A stretch of DNA of 64,000 bases from Brevundimonas lenta. GTDB lineage: Bacteria > Pseudomonadota > Alphaproteobacteria > Caulobacterales > Caulobacteraceae. The stretch spans positions 930,001 through 994,000 of the forward strand of contig NZ_JACIDM010000001.1 of the NCBI RefSeq assembly GCF_014196335.1, given 5' to 3'. Made by a program: the position numbers and the translations under genes. Shown in pieces: positions 63,590 to 64,000 of the stretch; the first letter of the stretch is position 1, and every line of letters starts with the position of its first letter. Below the pieces are notes generated by a model. That model was not told the origin of the DNA, did no database searches, and saw nothing but the letters and a program-made list of their open reading frames with translations.

Positions 63590-64000
63590 GCTGGCTGCCC
63601 AAATCGCCCAAGGCGCGCCGCCGCCTCTGGATCGTCGTCGCCGTCGCCCCGGTGCTGGCGTTGGCCGTCGGCCTGTCCCTGTTCGCCATGCGCGACAGCG
63701 TGACCTTCTTCTTCTCGCCGTCCGAAGCGACACCTGAAAAAGCCCCCGCAGGCCGCGTGGTCCGTCTCGGCGGCCTGGTCGAGAACGGCAGCGTGGTCCG
63801 AGACCCCACAACCGGCGACGTGGCCTTCTCGGTCACCGACAACGCCGCCAGCACGCGTGTCGTCTACCGCGGCGACCTGCCCGACCTGTTCCGGGAAGGG
63901 CAGGGGATCGTCGCACAGGGGAGCTTCCAGCCGGACCGCTCGTTCCGCGCCACCCAGGTGCTGGCCAAGCACGACGAAAACTACATGCCGCGCGAAGTCG
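63586..64000 (+). CDS. ccmE: Cytochrome c maturation heme chaperone CcmE (cut by window edge)
   Basis: The first 138 residues of CcmE. The N-terminal membrane helix (about 14-33) is followed by the OB-fold domain (VVRLGGLVENGSVVRDPTTG, ATQVLAKHDENYMPRE). The heme-binding His129 sits in HDENY, the H-x-x-x-Y motif of CcmE, so all key residues are inside the window; only the short C-terminal tail is missing. The GTG start overlaps the ccmI stop (GTGA). It carries covalent heme to the CcmF/H ligase, and downstream ccm genes are expected beyond the edge. Confidence 0.95.
   Translation, partial: MSWLPKSPKARRRLWIVVAVAPVLALAVGLSLFAMRDSVTFFFSPSEATPEKAPAGRVVRLGGLVENGSVVRDPTTGDVAFSVTDNAASTRVVYRGDLPDLFREGQGIVAQGSFQPDRSFRATQVLAKHDENYMPREV

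Overview
The window comes from a high-GC alphaproteobacterium of the order Caulobacterales, most likely Brevundimonas or a close relative. I infer this from the extreme G/C third-codon bias, the gene order ruvC-ruvA-ruvB-ybgC-tolQRAB-pal-cpoB-tilS-ftsH, the Tol, Ccm and NodT family variants, and the dense GTGA/ATGA-coupled operons. No rRNA, tRNA, CRISPR array or transposase gene is visible. Coding density is high; the only long gene-free stretch is about 1 kb after ftsH.

Layout. 1-1006 is the 3' part of lepA. 1019-5813 is a drug-efflux locus: a TetR repressor facing an HlyD adaptor, a 14-TM MFS pump and a NodT outer-membrane lipoprotein, with two near-identical 18-bp palindromes in the divergent promoter. 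5891-10016 is a mixed block with two SseB-like proteins, a secreted beta/gamma-crystallin-like protein, a TonB-like membrane protein with a Gly/Ser linker and an OmpA-type lipoprotein. 10112-12966 is a compact restriction-modification island: a Dcm/EcoRII-type cytosine methyltransferase, a Vsr mismatch endonuclease and a full-length EcoRII-type endonuclease, predicted to act on CCWGG. Its base composition is mosaic, and it sits between host genes.

12979-22021 holds metabolic and housekeeping genes: a NYN/LOTUS protein, a zinc alcohol dehydrogenase, a thioesterase, an exported acetamidase-like protein, YebC, a TonB-like protein, an M20 peptidase and two tandem MgtC-family proteins. 22264-34977 is one 4237-codon gene for a giant Gly-rich autotransporter. 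It has about 51 copies of a QS(V/I)GGGGG-centred repeat, a C-terminal beta-barrel and an unusual ~90-residue extension ahead of its signal sequence.

35084-47372 is the conserved ruvCAB / Tol-Pal / tilS / ftsH region, which serves Holliday-junction processing, envelope constriction, tRNA-Ile lysidine synthesis and membrane proteolysis. tilS has no ATG/GTG/TTG start and appears to begin at a CTG that overlaps the cpoB stop codon. 47373-48390 contains a terminator followed by several long hairpin or MITE-like inverted repeats. 48391-64000 carries an acyltransferase, a small membrane-protein/regulator operon with folP, an NDH-2-type dehydrogenase, an ArsR-SRPBCC-DUF1579 operon with a palindromic operator, thiD, a PhzF-family enzyme, a two-component system with an upstream small exported protein, and the start of a cytochrome c maturation operon (ccmI, ccmE) cut by the window edge.

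The most noteworthy items are the giant autotransporter with its odd N-terminus, the EcoRII-Dcm-Vsr island, the CTG-initiated tilS, and the hairpin repeats after ftsH and around pal and ruvB.
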